A DNA stretch of 64,000 nt from Rhynchopus sp. YZ270_cl-10 (GCA_964035575.1 OZ037861.1:1426001-1490000), one strand, 5' to 3'. Positions 26,082-35,417 are shown, counted from the first letter of the stretch. Notes: a model not told the origin generated them from the letters alone. Numbers and translations are program-made.

Positions 26082-26145
26082 CGTTATTACCATTTTTCCG
26101 CAGAAAACCCACCTCTTGTGGAAAACAGTTCCGGTCATTATTGTA

Positions 26146-26218
26146 GCAGCTATCGTCTAGTGGTTAGGACGCTCGCCTCACACGCGAGAGATCGTCGGTT
26201 CAATCCCGACTAGCTGTA
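26146..26218 (+). tRNA. tRNA-Val(CAC)
   Basis: Acceptor GCAGCTA/TAGCTGT, stem CTCGC/GCGAG, loop CTCACAC. Confidence 0.95.
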
Positions 26219-26308
26219 ATTTCTTTTTGAACTTTCCTTCACATTTTCGTTCAATGCAACGATCGAAAAGATGTCCCCATGCAGATAATAGTTTTGCCTA
26301 CTATCAGA

Positions 26309-26380
26309 TCCGCTGTAGTATAGTGGTTAGAACAGCCGGCTCTCACCCGGCAGACCGGGGTTCAATTCCCCGCAGCGGAA
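26309..26380 (+). tRNA. tRNA-Glu(CTC)
   Basis: Acceptor TCCGCTG/CAGCGGA, stem GCCGG/CCGGC, loop CTCTCAC. Confidence 0.95.
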
Positions 26381-26474
26381 AATACCTTTTTTTAGACCAA
26401 GTTTTGGAGAGAAGAATTTCTGACTTTTGAATATTAACGCCATCATGTAAATCTGGATGAAGAAAATAATCAGT

Positions 26475-26546
26475 GGCTTAGTGGTCTAGTGGCATGATTC
26501 TCGCTTCGGGTGCGAGAGGTCCAGGGTTCGATTCCCTGCTGAGCCC
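26475..26546 (+). tRNA. tRNA-Pro(CGG)
   Basis: Acceptor GGCTTAG/CTGAGCC, stem CTCGC/GCGAG, loop TTCGGGT. Confidence 0.95.
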
Positions 26547-26760
26547 CTCTTTTTATTTAGGTAGTTTCTTGCTTGGGAATTGTTTAGAAAAATTATTTCC
26601 ACATCTTTTCGACCACCAAAATCCCAAGATGAAGAAGTTTGGAAAAGTGCATTTTTGTGAAAGTATTTTGCCATATCTTTGTTGTCACCAAAATCCCAAG
26701 ATGGTGAGAGAATCTTGAAAAATCATTTTCCATATTTTCACTTCCCAGTGAAAAAGAGAA

Positions 26761-26833
26761 TACCCATGGTGGGGATCGAACCCACAATCTTTCGCTTAGG
26801 AAGCGAACGCCTTATCCATTGGGCTACACGGGC
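26761..26833 (-). tRNA. tRNA-Arg(CCT)
   Basis: Acceptor GCCCGTG/CATGGGT, stem TTCGC/GCGAA, loop TTCCTAA. Confidence 0.94.
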
Positions 26834-26939
26834 CTAATAGTTTTACCTTCTTTCCTTTTCTCTGGGGTGGTCAAATTTAGGACAAGAGACTTTTCTGCAT
26901 GACCACCCCACAATGATTCTTTGGTTTAAATGAATGTGA

Positions 26940-27012
26940 GCCTCCCTAGCTCAGTCGGTAGAGCGCAAGGCCCTTAACCTTGTGGTCGCGGGTTCGAGCC
27001 CCGCGGGAGGTG
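26940..27012 (+). tRNA. tRNA-Lys(CTT), second locus
   Basis: Same mature sequence as the minus-strand gene at the unit boundary, including C33 (loop CCCTTAA). Acceptor GCCTCCC/GGGAGGT. Confidence 0.93.
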
Positions 27013-27322
27013 CTTTTCTTTTTGAATGTTCACGATTTTGCAGGTTTCTGAGATTTTGAGGCAAATGAAAACCAAAAAATATTTCCTCCACTTGATCTCA
27101 GTTCTGTTTCGTTGGCAAGTTGAGAGTGGAATTTGGGTGAAAATATGTGTTTTCCGAACCAACACAGGACTCCCACCGACCGGTGTAGGTTTTGCGTTCA
27201 ACCAGGTGTGAACTGCTTCCACTCGCGAAAAGTGCCAGACCCTTTTGCTGGGGATAGCACGTTTCAGCCCCACAACTTATCTCCTTTCTGGGCATGTCCA
27301 GTGTGCTCAGCTGCCGCTTCTT

Positions 27323-27733
27323 GGCGACTCACCAGTACAGAGTGGTGGAATCCAGCACAGAATGGAATGGCTGGGAAATCCTTAGCAATCCATAATTCAG
27401 ATGGAAAAACTCCTGACCCGGCTATTGAATTTTCGGATCATTTTCTCAGTCACAATGCAAGCACAGAATGGAAACCAAAACCAAGCACAGAATGGAACAC
27501 GGCTATAAGACTCCAGCCATTCCATTCTGTGCTGGTTTTTCGTTTCCATTCTGTGCTTGCATTGTGACTGAGAAAATGATCTGAAAATTCAATACCCGGG
27601 TCAGGAGTTTTTTTTTCCACTCCTAACAAATCCTTACAGTAAGCCTATAAGTCTCCAGCCATTCCATTCTGTGCTGGTTTTTGGAGCCCATTCTGTGAGC
27701 ACTCGCTCGGGCCTGTACTGGAGTATAGCGGCC
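27323..27733. mobile_element. Deletion derivative of the Merlin-like element (~411 bp)
   Basis: The left end GGCGACTCACCAGTACAG equals the inward-read right terminus of the 7269-bp element. The right end CCTGTACTGGAGTATAGCGGCC matches the complement of its left terminus with a small change. In between are CCATTCTGTGCTGG motifs in both orientations and a fragment of the palindrome arm. No coding part. A clear 8-bp duplication is not visible; a looser 25-bp direct repeat (CCAGTG..CTCAG..GC.GCTTCTT) flanks it. Confidence 0.7.
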
Positions 27734-27831
27734 AGGCCATCTCCCTTCTGCGTTCCTGCCTGTCACATCCAGTGCTCAGTTGCTGCTTCTTCAGCACAAC
27801 CGCATCACATCACATCACCAAAAAATAGAAA

Positions 27832-27902
27832 GGCAACTGGGGGGATCGAACCCCCGACCCTTGGTTTACAAGACCAATGCTCTGCCACTGAGCTAAATCG
27901 CC
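27832..27902 (-). tRNA. tRNA-Thr(TGT)
   Basis: Acceptor GGCGATT/AGTTGCC, stem TTGGT/ACCAA, loop CTTGTAA with normal U33. The unit-2 copy has one base change in the D-stem. Confidence 0.95.
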
Positions 27903-27984
27903 GCTGATTAAGATGCTTTTGCTGTTTCTCCTGCGAAGAAGTTTTTCAAGACAACACAGAAAGGAAAGTGTGTAAAAAAAGAAA

Positions 27985-28055
27985 TGACCCTAGACGGAAT
28001 CGAACCGCCGTTGATGGATTTGGAATCCATAGTGCTACCGCTACACCATAGGGCC
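27985..28055 (-). tRNA. tRNA-Trp(CCA)
   Basis: Acceptor GGCCCTA/TAGGGTC, stem ATGGA/TCCAT, loop TTCCAAA. Confidence 0.95.
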
Positions 28056-28140
28056 CATGATTTAGGGCTTCAATGCGTTTAGCATGAAGGTGGAAATTTT
28101 GCTGAAAATCCCACACAAAGGAAAAAGACACACAAAAAAG

Positions 28141-28213
28141 TGCGAGGTGCCAGGATCGAACTGACGACCTTAGGATTATGGGACCTACGCGCTCCCGACT
28201 GCGCCAACCTCGC
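28141..28213 (-). tRNA. Elongator tRNA-Met(CAT)
   Basis: Acceptor GCGAGGT/ACCTCGC, G:C-poor anticodon stem TAGGT/TCCTA with the usual 31:39 mismatch, loop CCCATAA with C33. Lacks the A1:U72 and A54 features of the initiator. Confidence 0.92.
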
Positions 28214-28337
28214 CTTGATATTATCGTATCATTAAGAAATACATGGGGTGCAAATTTCTACAGGTTTGTGTGGCAAAAAAATTTTTTTGAGCCAAAAAAT
28301 TTTATGGGCTTCTGTGAAAACAATGACAGTTGTAGAA

Positions 28338-28421
28338 CCTCTCGTAGCTCAATTGGTAGAGCGCTCGACTGTAGAATACTCGGTTATCGAGCGGTCGCTG
28401 GTTCGATTCCGGCCGAGAGGA
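28338..28421 (+). tRNA. tRNA-Tyr(GTA) with 11-nt intron
   Basis: Acceptor CCTCTCG/CGAGAGG, stem CTCGA/TCGAG. The loop CTGTAG is followed by the intron AATACTCGGTT before A38. It is the only split tRNA gene in the unit; trypanosomes likewise have an intron only in tRNA-Tyr. Confidence 0.94.
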
Positions 28422-28498
28422 TTTTTTTCATTTTCGTGTTCCAGGTTATATTCTTCAAACAGATGACTGCCTAAAAACAAAGAACGGTGAGAATTACA

Positions 28499-28580
28499 GC
28501 AGTCGTATCCAAGTGGTTACGGAGGTGGACTAGAAATCCATTGGGCTCTGCCCGCGCAGGTTCAAGTCCTGCCGACTGCG
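28499..28580 (+). tRNA. tRNA-Ser(AGA)
   Basis: Type II. Acceptor GCAGTCG/CGACTGC, loop CTAGAAA. Confidence 0.95.
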
Positions 28581-28678
28581 ATTCATTTTTTGTTCACAAA
28601 TTTTCGTGCATTTTCGTCGTTTCTGTGCTCATTTTAGACCATTTTGATGCGCGAAAATAAATCAGAGTGAAGATTGTA

Positions 28679-28750
28679 TCCTCGGTAGTATAGAGGTCAG
28701 TATTTCCGCCTGTCACGCGGAAGACCCGGGTTCAATTCCCGGCCGGGGAA
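28679..28750 (+). tRNA. tRNA-Asp(GTC), copy 2
   Basis: Same tRNA as 2964-3035, opposite orientation. Confidence 0.95.
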
Positions 28751-28812
28751 TTCTTTTTTGTACAGGGCTCCCACTCATTGTTTCGTTTCTTTTCTGATGA
28801 AAATCAAATCAG

Positions 28813-28885
28813 GCCCCGTTGGCGCAATGGATAGCGCGTTGGACTTCGAATCCAAAGGTTGCGGGTTCGAGTCCCGCACGGGGTT
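28813..28885 (+). tRNA. tRNA-Arg(TCG)
   Basis: Acceptor GCCCCGT/ACGGGGT, stem TTGGA/TCCAA, loop CTTCGAA. Confidence 0.95.
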
Positions 28886-29155
28886 AACTTTTTGAACATT
28901 GTTTTTTTGAACTTTTTTGAAAACACAAAAAAGTGAGGTTGGTGTCAAGTGAAATCACAGTGGAACAACAGATACAAATTTGGGTCCAGTGGGAAGGGGT
29001 CTCCCAGGAATTTTGGATTTTTTGGCAGTCAACCCATCCAGAAGAACCTTAAAAAATCTTGGGAAAAACTTGAAAACTGGAAATTCTTTGAAAAGCTGAC
29101 ATTTCAGAATTTTTTTCTGAACATGAAAATTTTGCTTCCTCCTAAAAAAAAGAAC

Positions 29156-29227
29156 TGCACTTACCGGGAGTCGAACCCGGGCCGCTCGCTTGGAAGGCGA
29201 GAATACTAACCGTTATACCATAAGTGC
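29156..29227 (-). tRNA. tRNA-Gly(TCC)
   Basis: Acceptor GCACTTA/TAAGTGC, stem CTCGC/GCGAG, loop CTTCCAA. Confidence 0.95.
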
Positions 29228-29316
29228 TGTTACTTTCATGCAAAGTGTTTTCTTTGTGGGGGGCAATTTCAAAATAAAAAAAATTTGAAATTGTTCAAAT
29301 TGCCCAAAAAAAGAAG

Positions 29317-29388
29317 CAACCGTGGCAGGACTCGAACCTGCAACCGCCTGATCCGTGGTCAGGCGCTCTTCCATTGAGCCACACGGTC
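29317..29388 (-). tRNA. tRNA-Arg(ACG)
   Basis: Acceptor GACCGTG/CACGGTT, stem CCTGA/TCAGG, loop CCACGGA with C33. Confidence 0.92.
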
Positions 29389-29475
29389 CATGTCTTTAGG
29401 CAATAGTATTTTTTATGTGGCCTGCATATTTTTGGAGTTGGAAAAAATGAAAATGGTTGATTGCACAGCTAAAAA

Positions 29476-29547
29476 AGCGGTTACCGAGAATTGAACTCGG
29501 GTCTCCCGTGCCACAAACGGGTGTTCTAACCACTAAACCATAACCGC
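29476..29547 (-). tRNA. tRNA-His(GTG)
   Basis: Acceptor GCGGTTA/TAACCGC, stem CCCGT/ACGGG, loop TTGTGGC. The -1 G of mature tRNA-His is not encoded (as usual in eukaryotes). Intact here, broken by an insertion in unit 2. Confidence 0.95.
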
Positions 29548-29663
29548 TTGAATATTCCCACTTATTGGGATCTCAGAAAGGGTTTTATTTCCTGGGATAT
29601 TGTGAAATATTTTTCAAACATGCAACGAGCGGCAACTCGAGCACAATTTCGACTAATATCGTA

Positions 29664-29734
29664 GCGTAATTGGTCTAGTGGTAGAATGGCCCCCCGCCAC
29701 GGGGTCGGCCCGGGTTCGATTCCCGGATTACGCA
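29664..29734 (+). tRNA. tRNA-Gly(GCC)
   Basis: Acceptor GCGTAAT/ATTACGC, stem GCCCC/GGGGT, loop CCGCCAC with C33. Confidence 0.93.
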
Positions 29735-29939
29735 CTCTCTTTTTGCGTTTGGCAAAAGCAAAACAATATGTTTCGGACAGTTTCAGGTCGGTCACAAACT
29801 CGTTCAAAACGAAAAAGTGGAAATGATATGTACTCTTTCTTGCGTAAGGATTATTAGTAGAGAAAAAAATTTCTTGTCTGATGATACGGGTTTTTGCTCG
29901 ACATAGTTTGCGAGTAAGTCAGTTCGGTCACAACTTCCA

Positions 29940-30060
29940 TCACAATTGCAAAAAAAATTGGGACTACAACATGTTCATAAACCCAACCTGACTTACATGT
30001 TTATTTCTTCACAAAATTCCCAGTAAATAAACATGCACATCAGTATGGCCGGTGCGCTGG
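29940..30060. repeat. Short inverted repeat related to the 1407-bp insertion
   Basis: CTGACTTACATGTTTATTT and AAATAAACATGCACATCAG face each other, followed by GTATGGCC. These match the terminal sequences of the insertion at 61508-62914 (CTTACATG arms, GTATGGCC end), so this is probably a small relative or remnant. Confidence 0.6.
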
Positions 30061-30087
30061 TCAGAGACATCACGTTTGCGGGCCAAC

Positions 30088-30234
30088 CCCTCTGTGCGCC
30101 CGATTAGGAACCCCCCTGTGCGCCCGATTAGCTTACCCCCCTGTGCGCCCGATTAGGGACCCCCCTGTGCGCCCGGTTAGCTTTACCCCCCTGTGCGCCC
30201 GATTAGGAATATCCCCCTGTGCGCCCGATTAGGA
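30088..30234 (+). repeat. CTGTGCGCCCGATTAG minisatellite
   Basis: Six copies of CTGTGCGCCCGATTAG (one GGTTAG variant) separated by 7-12 bp of A/C-rich sequence ending CCCCC. Confidence 0.9.
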
Positions 30235-30250
30235 ACCACTCTGTGCACCT

Positions 30251-30503
30251 ACCTAGTCACTGTGACCAGGTGCCCCTACTAATATGCCTTACCAATATGG
30301 CCTGGGCTGTGGTATGTCGGGTGTACTACATGCTGGGACCTAAAGAGGAACCACATGCTGGAACACGGCTTTAAGCCCCCACCCATTTCAGCTGTGGTTC
30401 CTACTGTGCCCAGTCACTGTGACCAGGTGCCTGGTCAGATCTGACCAGGTACCCTTACTAATATGCCTGACCAATATGGCCAGGGGTGGTATGTCGGGTG
30501 CAC
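30251..30503 (+). repeat. Direct duplication of ~150 bp
   Basis: AGTCACTGTGACCAGGTGCC, TACTAATATGCC, ACCAATATGGCC and GGTATGTCGGGTG occur twice in order (30259-30330 and 30408-30500). The second copy adds a GGTCAGATCTGACC palindrome. Confidence 0.75.
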
Positions 30504-30731
30504 AAGGGAGTTTCACGATGGGTTATCTTATGCACAGGTACAGTGGATGTAGAAAACCCACAAACCCATTGTGTGTGGGTTTTCTGGCATAGGACTGTAT
30601 GGAAAGTGCACGGGTCCACCACAGTACAACCAGTCATGCACCAAGGGACACTGGCTGTTTTATCACTTTTTGAACTTTTTTAGACACTGCCAAACCTTCT
30701 CCATAATCTGAGATCTTGGGAAACAAGATAA
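30504..30731. other. Spacer before tRNA-Arg(CCG)
   Basis: One short hairpin AAACCCACAAACCCA..TGTGTGGGTTTTC near 30550-30582. No gene seen. Confidence 0.5.
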
Positions 30732-30803
30732 GCTCGCGTGGCGCAATGGAAGCGCGTCGGTTCCCGACGCCGGAGGTTGCGGGTTCGATCCCCGCCGCGA
30801 GTA
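30732..30803 (+). tRNA. tRNA-Arg(CCG)
   Basis: Acceptor GCTCGCG/CGCGAGT. Anticodon stem TCGGT/GCCGG has G:U at both ends; loop TCCCGAC with C33. The weak stem makes this the least regular arginine tRNA here. Confidence 0.86.
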
Positions 30804-30940
30804 CTTTTTATTCATTCCAAAATATTTTTAGATTTCCTTCTTCTCAGAGATTTCTTGTCACAAAACTTTGCCAAATTGAAAATTCAGAAATGCGAAAATA
30901 TCAAAAAACAGCTCCGAAATTTGAAAGCAATCAAAAAGGA

Positions 30941-31012
30941 TTCCCCCTCCGGGGTTTGAACCCGGGTCGCCTGGGTGAAAGCCAGGTATACTAACCACTG
31001 TACTAAAGGGGA
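30941..31012 (-). tRNA. tRNA-Glu(TTC)
   Basis: Acceptor TCCCCTT/AGGGGGA, stem CCTGG/CCAGG, loop CTTTCAC. Confidence 0.95.
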
Positions 31013-31110
31013 GGTGATACTTAGGCACAATCCAAAAAGGGTACTTTTGTGCAAGCTACACGGAGTTTCAAACGAAAAAAAAAATTAAAAATGAAAATCC
31101 AAAAAGACAA

Positions 31111-31182
31111 GGGCTCGGCGGGGAATTGAACCCCGGACCTCTCGCACCCTAAGCGAGAATCATGCCACTAGACCACCGAGCC
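31111..31182 (-). tRNA. tRNA-Pro(AGG)
   Basis: Acceptor GGCTCGG/CCGAGCC, stem CTCGC/GCGAG, loop TTAGGGT. Confidence 0.95.
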
Positions 31183-31296
31183 ACGAATTCTCTCGCATTC
31201 TCTTCGTAACGCGGCCATATGTTTCCATCATTCCTTGTGTGTGTTTTCGTTTTGAATAAGGTCCCCATGTAAATGCTGTCTTCGCTAACAATCAGA

Positions 31297-31369
31297 TCCT
31301 CCTTGGCGCAGTCGGTAGCGCGTCAGGCTGTTAACCTGCAGGTCGTTGGTTCGAACCCAACAGGAGGAG
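31297..31369 (+). tRNA. tRNA-Asn(GTT), copy 2
   Basis: Identical tRNA to 25868-25940. Confidence 0.95.
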
Positions 31370-31625
31370 ATTTTTCATTTTTTTGAGTTTTTGACTCTAT
31401 TTTTTAATTTTGAGCTAAAAATCCACATTGTGTGTCATCTTGATGTTGGAACTATTTTTCAGGATTTCCAAGGTTGTCCCACCAAAAAAACCAAACATCT
31501 TTGGATGCTGACATAACTTGAAGATTCTTGACCTGAAGATAAAACAGATTTTGTCAGGTTTTTTTTTTGAGTTTGAAAAAGTTCAGAACAGAATGAAAAA
31601 AGGGATCGATGCAGTGTATAAAAAA

Positions 31626-31707
31626 CGCGAACGGCAAGGTTCGAACTTGCGCATGCAGAGCACACTCGCTTAGCAGGCGAGCCCCGTAACCACTTGGGTA
31701 CGTCCGC
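31626..31707 (-). tRNA. tRNA-Ser(GCT)
   Basis: Type II. Acceptor GCGGACG/CGTTCGC, stem CTCGC/GCGAG, loop CTGCTAA. Confidence 0.94.
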
Positions 31708-31926
31708 TTAATTACCTGTCAGTACTTAGGACGAAGCTTGTACTTTGTTTAACGACACGTTAGTGATCACTTGCGTGGTCACCAAAAATCATCGCAATTG
31801 TGACCACCAAAAAAAATTTTTGGGCACGATTTCGCACGATGGCGGGCTCATTGCACGACGGCCGACACACCATGTTTTCTCACAAATAAAAAAAATCCAG
31901 AAAAATTCAGGTATCAATACAAAAAG

Positions 31927-31999
31927 CACCTCCCGCGGGGCTCGAACCCGCGACCACAAGGTTAAGGGCCTTGCGCTCTACCGACTGAGCTAGGGAGGC
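31927..31999 (-). tRNA. tRNA-Lys(CTT) at the unit junction
   Basis: Complete version of the gene cut at the window start. Loop CCCTTAA with C33. Unit 2 starts within it by the numbering used here. Confidence 0.94.
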
Positions 32000-32101
32000 T
32001 CATATTAACTTAAATCAAAGAATCAACATGGGGTACTTGTGTGTACCTGCAGCCACCAAATTTTCCATCGTTGTTGCGTGAACAAAAGGATCCGGATTAT
32101 C

Positions 32102-32173
32102 TCTCCTATGGTGTAGTGGTTAGCACCCTGGACTTTGAATCCAGTAGCCGCGGTTCAAACCCGCGTGGGAGAA
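32102..32173 (+). tRNA. tRNA-Gln(TTG), unit 2
   Basis: Copy of 164-235; loop CTTTGAA. Confidence 0.95.
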
Positions 32174-32288
32174 CTTTTCTTTTTCCAAGTGTTTTCAATA
32201 TTTTTTGGAGCTTTGTCACACACATCTTCAATCTTTGCATTTGATGGCAAAAACATAAATCACAGAAATCAAACGAAAAGGTAAAGAA

Positions 32289-32370
32289 CGCTGACGGCAG
32301 GGTTCGAACCTGCGCGGGCAGAGCCCAGTGGATTTCAAGTCCACCTCCGTAACCACTTGGATACGTCAGC
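32289..32370 (-). tRNA. tRNA-Ser(TGA), unit 2
   Basis: Copy of 351-432; loop CTTGAAA. Confidence 0.95.
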
Positions 32371-32447
32371 ATAGTTGAGGAAGTACAACGCCCCAGATCC
32401 TGAAAATGGGCACAAAAAAGAGAATCCAATCGATCCAAAAAAGTAGG

Positions 32448-32519
32448 CACCCGCCGTGGGGATCGAACCCACGACCATTGGATTAAAAGTCCAACGCTCT
32501 ACCGCTGAGCTAGGCGGGC
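32448..32519 (-). tRNA. tRNA-Lys(TTT), unit 2
   Basis: Copy of 510-581; loop CTTTTAA. Confidence 0.95.
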
Positions 32520-32634
32520 ATTCGTTTTAAAGGAAAGAGTCAATTTCAAGGCTTGTTCAGTTCTTGAAAAAAAACTGACAAAAAAGACGAACAGAACGTG
32601 CCCCAAGTACCTCTCCTTGAGGGACATTTATCAG

Positions 32635-32706
32635 GGGCGTTTAGCTCAGTGGTAGAGCGCCCGTTCTGCATACGGGAGGCCGAGGGTTCGAACCCCTCAA
32701 TGTCCA
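32635..32706 (+). tRNA. tRNA-Ala(TGC), unit 2
   Basis: Copy of 697-768; loop TCTGCAT, C33. Confidence 0.94.
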
Positions 32707-32797
32707 TTTTTTTGCCATATTTTGTTGATTATTTTTTGGTTGGGCCAGTCAAACACACAAAAATATGAACTGACATCATTGTGCAGTGCCTGCGATG

Positions 32798-33408
32798 AGG
32801 ATGTGTGTGATGGTCCAATTGGCGAGTCTGACCTCATAATGCGTTCAGGAACATCCAAATGACCCATTTTCCCAACGTTTTCACATTTTTGAGCATTTTG
32901 CTATTACGCAATAGTGGTACAATAGGCATTTTACTGGGTCATTTTAACCAACTCTATCAGGACACTTCTGATGCTCCAATTGGCGATTCTGACCTCATAA
33001 TGGCTTCATGAGCAGCCGAATAACCCGTTTTCCCAATATTTTCACATTTTTGAACGTTTTGCCATTCGTGGAATGGTGGCACAAAAGTCATTTTAGTGGG
33101 TCATTTTCGCCAACTCGATCAGGGCACTTCTGGTGCTCCAATTTGCGGTTCTGACCTCATAATGGATTCAAGAGCACCCAAATAACCCATTTTCCCAACG
33201 TTTTCACATTTTAGACTATTTTTGCTATTGCGGAATGGCAGTACAATAGGCAGTTTACTGGGTCATTTTCGCCAACTCGATCAGGATACTTCTGATGCTC
33301 TAATCACATCGTTTAACCTCATAATGCATTCAGGAGCACCCAAATAACCCATTTTCCCAATGTTTTCGCATTTTTGACCACTTTGCTGTTGCAGAGTATC
33401 AGTAAGAT
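32798..33408 (+). repeat. 172-bp dispersed repeat block I, unit 2
   Basis: Copy of 860-1470, with no difference seen. No gene. Confidence 0.85.
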
Positions 33409-33491
33409 GAGGTCATGCAAATACAGTTTTGTGCACAATAGAAAAAAATAGTGTGTACCCCAGCTTGGCGATTCCTTTCGTCATTATTGTC

Positions 33492-33564
33492 GGTCGTGTA
33501 GCTCAGTCGGTAGAGCATTGGTCTAATAAGCCAACGGTCCCAGGTTCGAGCCCTGTCACGACCA
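33492..33564 (+). tRNA. tRNA-Ile(AAT), unit 2
   Basis: Copy of 1554-1626; loop CTAATAA. Confidence 0.95.
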
Positions 33565-33644
33565 ATACTTTTTCTACTACTTTGACTTTGACCTGTTGTC
33601 AAAAAATGTTGGCCGTGTAAAAAATATGCATACCCTAAAACAAG

Positions 33645-33651
33645 GCCTCTT

Positions 33652-33700
<49 letters not shown>

Positions 33701-33717
33701 AATCCCAGGTGGAGGCA
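33645..33717 (+). tRNA. tRNA-Phe(GAA), unit 2
   Basis: Copy of 1707-1779; loop CTGAAGA. Confidence 0.95.
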
Positions 33718-33825
33718 CTTCTCTTTTTTCCCCTCAACTCTAATAACAATTTTCAAGGTGCGCTGTGCTACTACATTGGAAAAGTGCGCTGTGCTACTAC
33801 ATCCCAATTTTTTGGACGAAAATTT

Positions 33826-34180
33826 TTTGGTATGTCGGGCGCACAGCTCAGACCCCGATATGGGCGCACAGAACACCCCCCCATTGTGGGCGCACAGAAC
33901 AGGCCCTCCGTTGTGGGCGCACAGCTCACTGTGTGCTGTGCAAGTTTCAGCATATGGCTTCTGGCAACAAAAACTTAAAAAAAAATTTTGGCCGAAAATT
34001 ATTTTTTGGCCTGCAATCAAGTTGAGCTGAGATGCTATGTAACATGTAAGTCAGTCTGTTTCATGTTTCCGCTGATCAAAGTTCGTTCGAGATGGAAAGG
34101 ACTGAAAAGGAAGCACATGTGGAAAAGGAAGCACATGTGGAAATGTTAAGGAATCCCCACCCATTTCCGCATGTGCTTCC
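33826..34180. repeat. GGGCGCACAG array and foldback, unit 2
   Basis: Counterpart of 1888-2224 but with substitutions (GTCGGGCGCACAGCTCAG for GTTGGGTGCACAGCGCAG) and an extra GGAAGCACATGTGGAAA copy. It marks the start of a diverged patch between units. Confidence 0.7.
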
Positions 34181-34361
34181 GGCAACAAAAACTGATTGCT
34201 CCGGGATTTGATTTTGGTACCATTTTTCACCAAATCCAAAAAAATTGGCAGAGTAGCACAGCCGCAAACGTTAGCATTATGACACGTGTTTGCGGATGTG
34301 CTCTCACCCCCAAAAAAAATGGGCAATACAAGGCCAAAAAACAAACGCACAAAAAGAAGTG

Positions 34362-34435
34362 TACACCTATCCGGGTTTGAACCGGAGACCTCCTCGGTGT
34401 TAACGAGGCGTCATAACCAACTAGACCATAGGTGC
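34362..34435 (-). tRNA. tRNA-Val(AAC), unit 2
   Basis: Copy of 2401-2474; loop TTAACAC. Confidence 0.94.
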
Positions 34436-34556
34436 TGACATTTATATGGTTCGTAGAAACGAGATGGTGTGTGCATTCACCACCCAAAACCCAAAACTGT
34501 GTCAAAATAAAAAAAATTTTGGACAGAAGAAAATGGGAATATGGGTACAAAACGAA

Positions 34557-34628
34557 GGCTTAGTGGTCTAGTGGCATGATTCTCGCTTTGGGTGCGAGAG
34601 GTCCAGGGTTCGATTCCCTGCTGAGCCC
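34557..34628 (+). tRNA. tRNA-Pro(TGG), unit 2
   Basis: Copy of 2598-2669; loop TTTGGGT. Confidence 0.95.
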
Positions 34629-34735
34629 CTCTTTTTTTCAAGTTTTTGTGTCACAGATTTTTTGTCAGAAAAACAAATTGTGAAAAAAACTGATCCCTTG
34701 AAAAATTGATTCTGGACAATAGAAGGAAAAAAGTG

Positions 34736-34817
34736 TGACAGGAGTGGGGTTTGAACCCACGCCTCCGAAGAGAAAGGAACTTGAGTCCTCCGCCTTAGAC
34801 CTCTCGGCCATCCTGCC
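34736..34817 (-). tRNA. tRNA-Leu(CAA), unit 2
   Basis: Copy of 2779-2860; loop CTCAAGT. Confidence 0.94.
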
Positions 34818-34919
34818 TTGCCAACAGATTTATATTAGAAATGAAATGAGAATGATGAGAAAGGACAACCAAAACAGAGCAAAAGGAAAAACAGAAAAAA
34901 ACACAACACATAAAAAGAA

Positions 34920-34991
34920 TTCCCCGGCCGGGAATTGAACCCGGGTCTTCCGCGTGACAGGCGGAAATACTGACCTCTATACTACCGAGGA
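34920..34991 (-). tRNA. tRNA-Asp(GTC) copy 1, unit 2
   Basis: Copy of 2964-3035; loop CTGTCAC. Confidence 0.95.
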
Positions 34992-35079
34992 TACAATGAA
35001 GCCTGTTTTTAAAAAGAATGCGTCCAGAGAAAGTCTTCAATCACACCGAATCTGAAAAATAAAAAACAAAGAAAAGAAT

Positions 35080-35152
35080 TACCCCATGTGGGACTCGAAC
35101 CCACAACCTTTGGATTAGAAGTCCAACGCGCTATCCATTGCGCCAATGGGGC
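35080..35152 (-). tRNA. tRNA-Arg(TCT), unit 2
   Basis: Copy of 3124-3196; loop CTTCTAA. Confidence 0.95.
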
Positions 35153-35243
35153 TTGTTTCATATTCTTTTCTTGTTTTAAGGAAGTGTCCCTTCACAGTCA
35201 ACACCACCTGTAAAAATTGTGAAGGAAATTCAAAAATGAAAAG

Positions 35244-35316
35244 TACAACTAGCTGGGATTGAACCAGCGATCTTCCGCGTGTAAGGCGGACGTCCTAACC
35301 ACTAGACGATAGCTGC
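35244..35316 (-). tRNA. tRNA-Val(TAC), unit 2
   Basis: Copy of 3289-3361; loop CTTACAC. Confidence 0.94.
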
Positions 35317-35417
35317 CCAAACTTAGTGAGATGTTGGCAAGGGTCTGACCAACTTTTTTTTGGTGTGCAAAAATTTTTTTTCAAGTCAAAAAAATGGGTT
35401 CACTGAAAAAGGTTTTC

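Larger units (their letters stand above)
1..31938. repeat. Tandem super-repeat unit 1 (RNA-gene array)
   Basis: The sequence from position 1 restarts at 31939 and runs in the same order to the window end. Unit 1 is 31938 bp measured between the 5' ends of equivalent tRNA-Lys(CTT) genes (61 and 31999). Without the 7269-bp transposon and its 8-bp duplication the core is about 24.7 kb. It carries tRNA, 5S, SL, snRNA, U3 and SRP RNA genes and no obvious host protein gene. Confidence 0.95.

Noticed and set aside
25754-26146. 130-codon frame over tRNA block B, and many similar 60-114-codon frames elsewhere
   Set aside because: They read through several tRNA genes and their spacers. Repeated peptides such as GSNPT and GFEPT are translations of the tRNA T-arm.
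30088-30234. Possible CRISPR array
   Set aside because: Repeats are 16 bp with 7-12-bp low-complexity spacers in a eukaryotic genome; it is a minisatellite.
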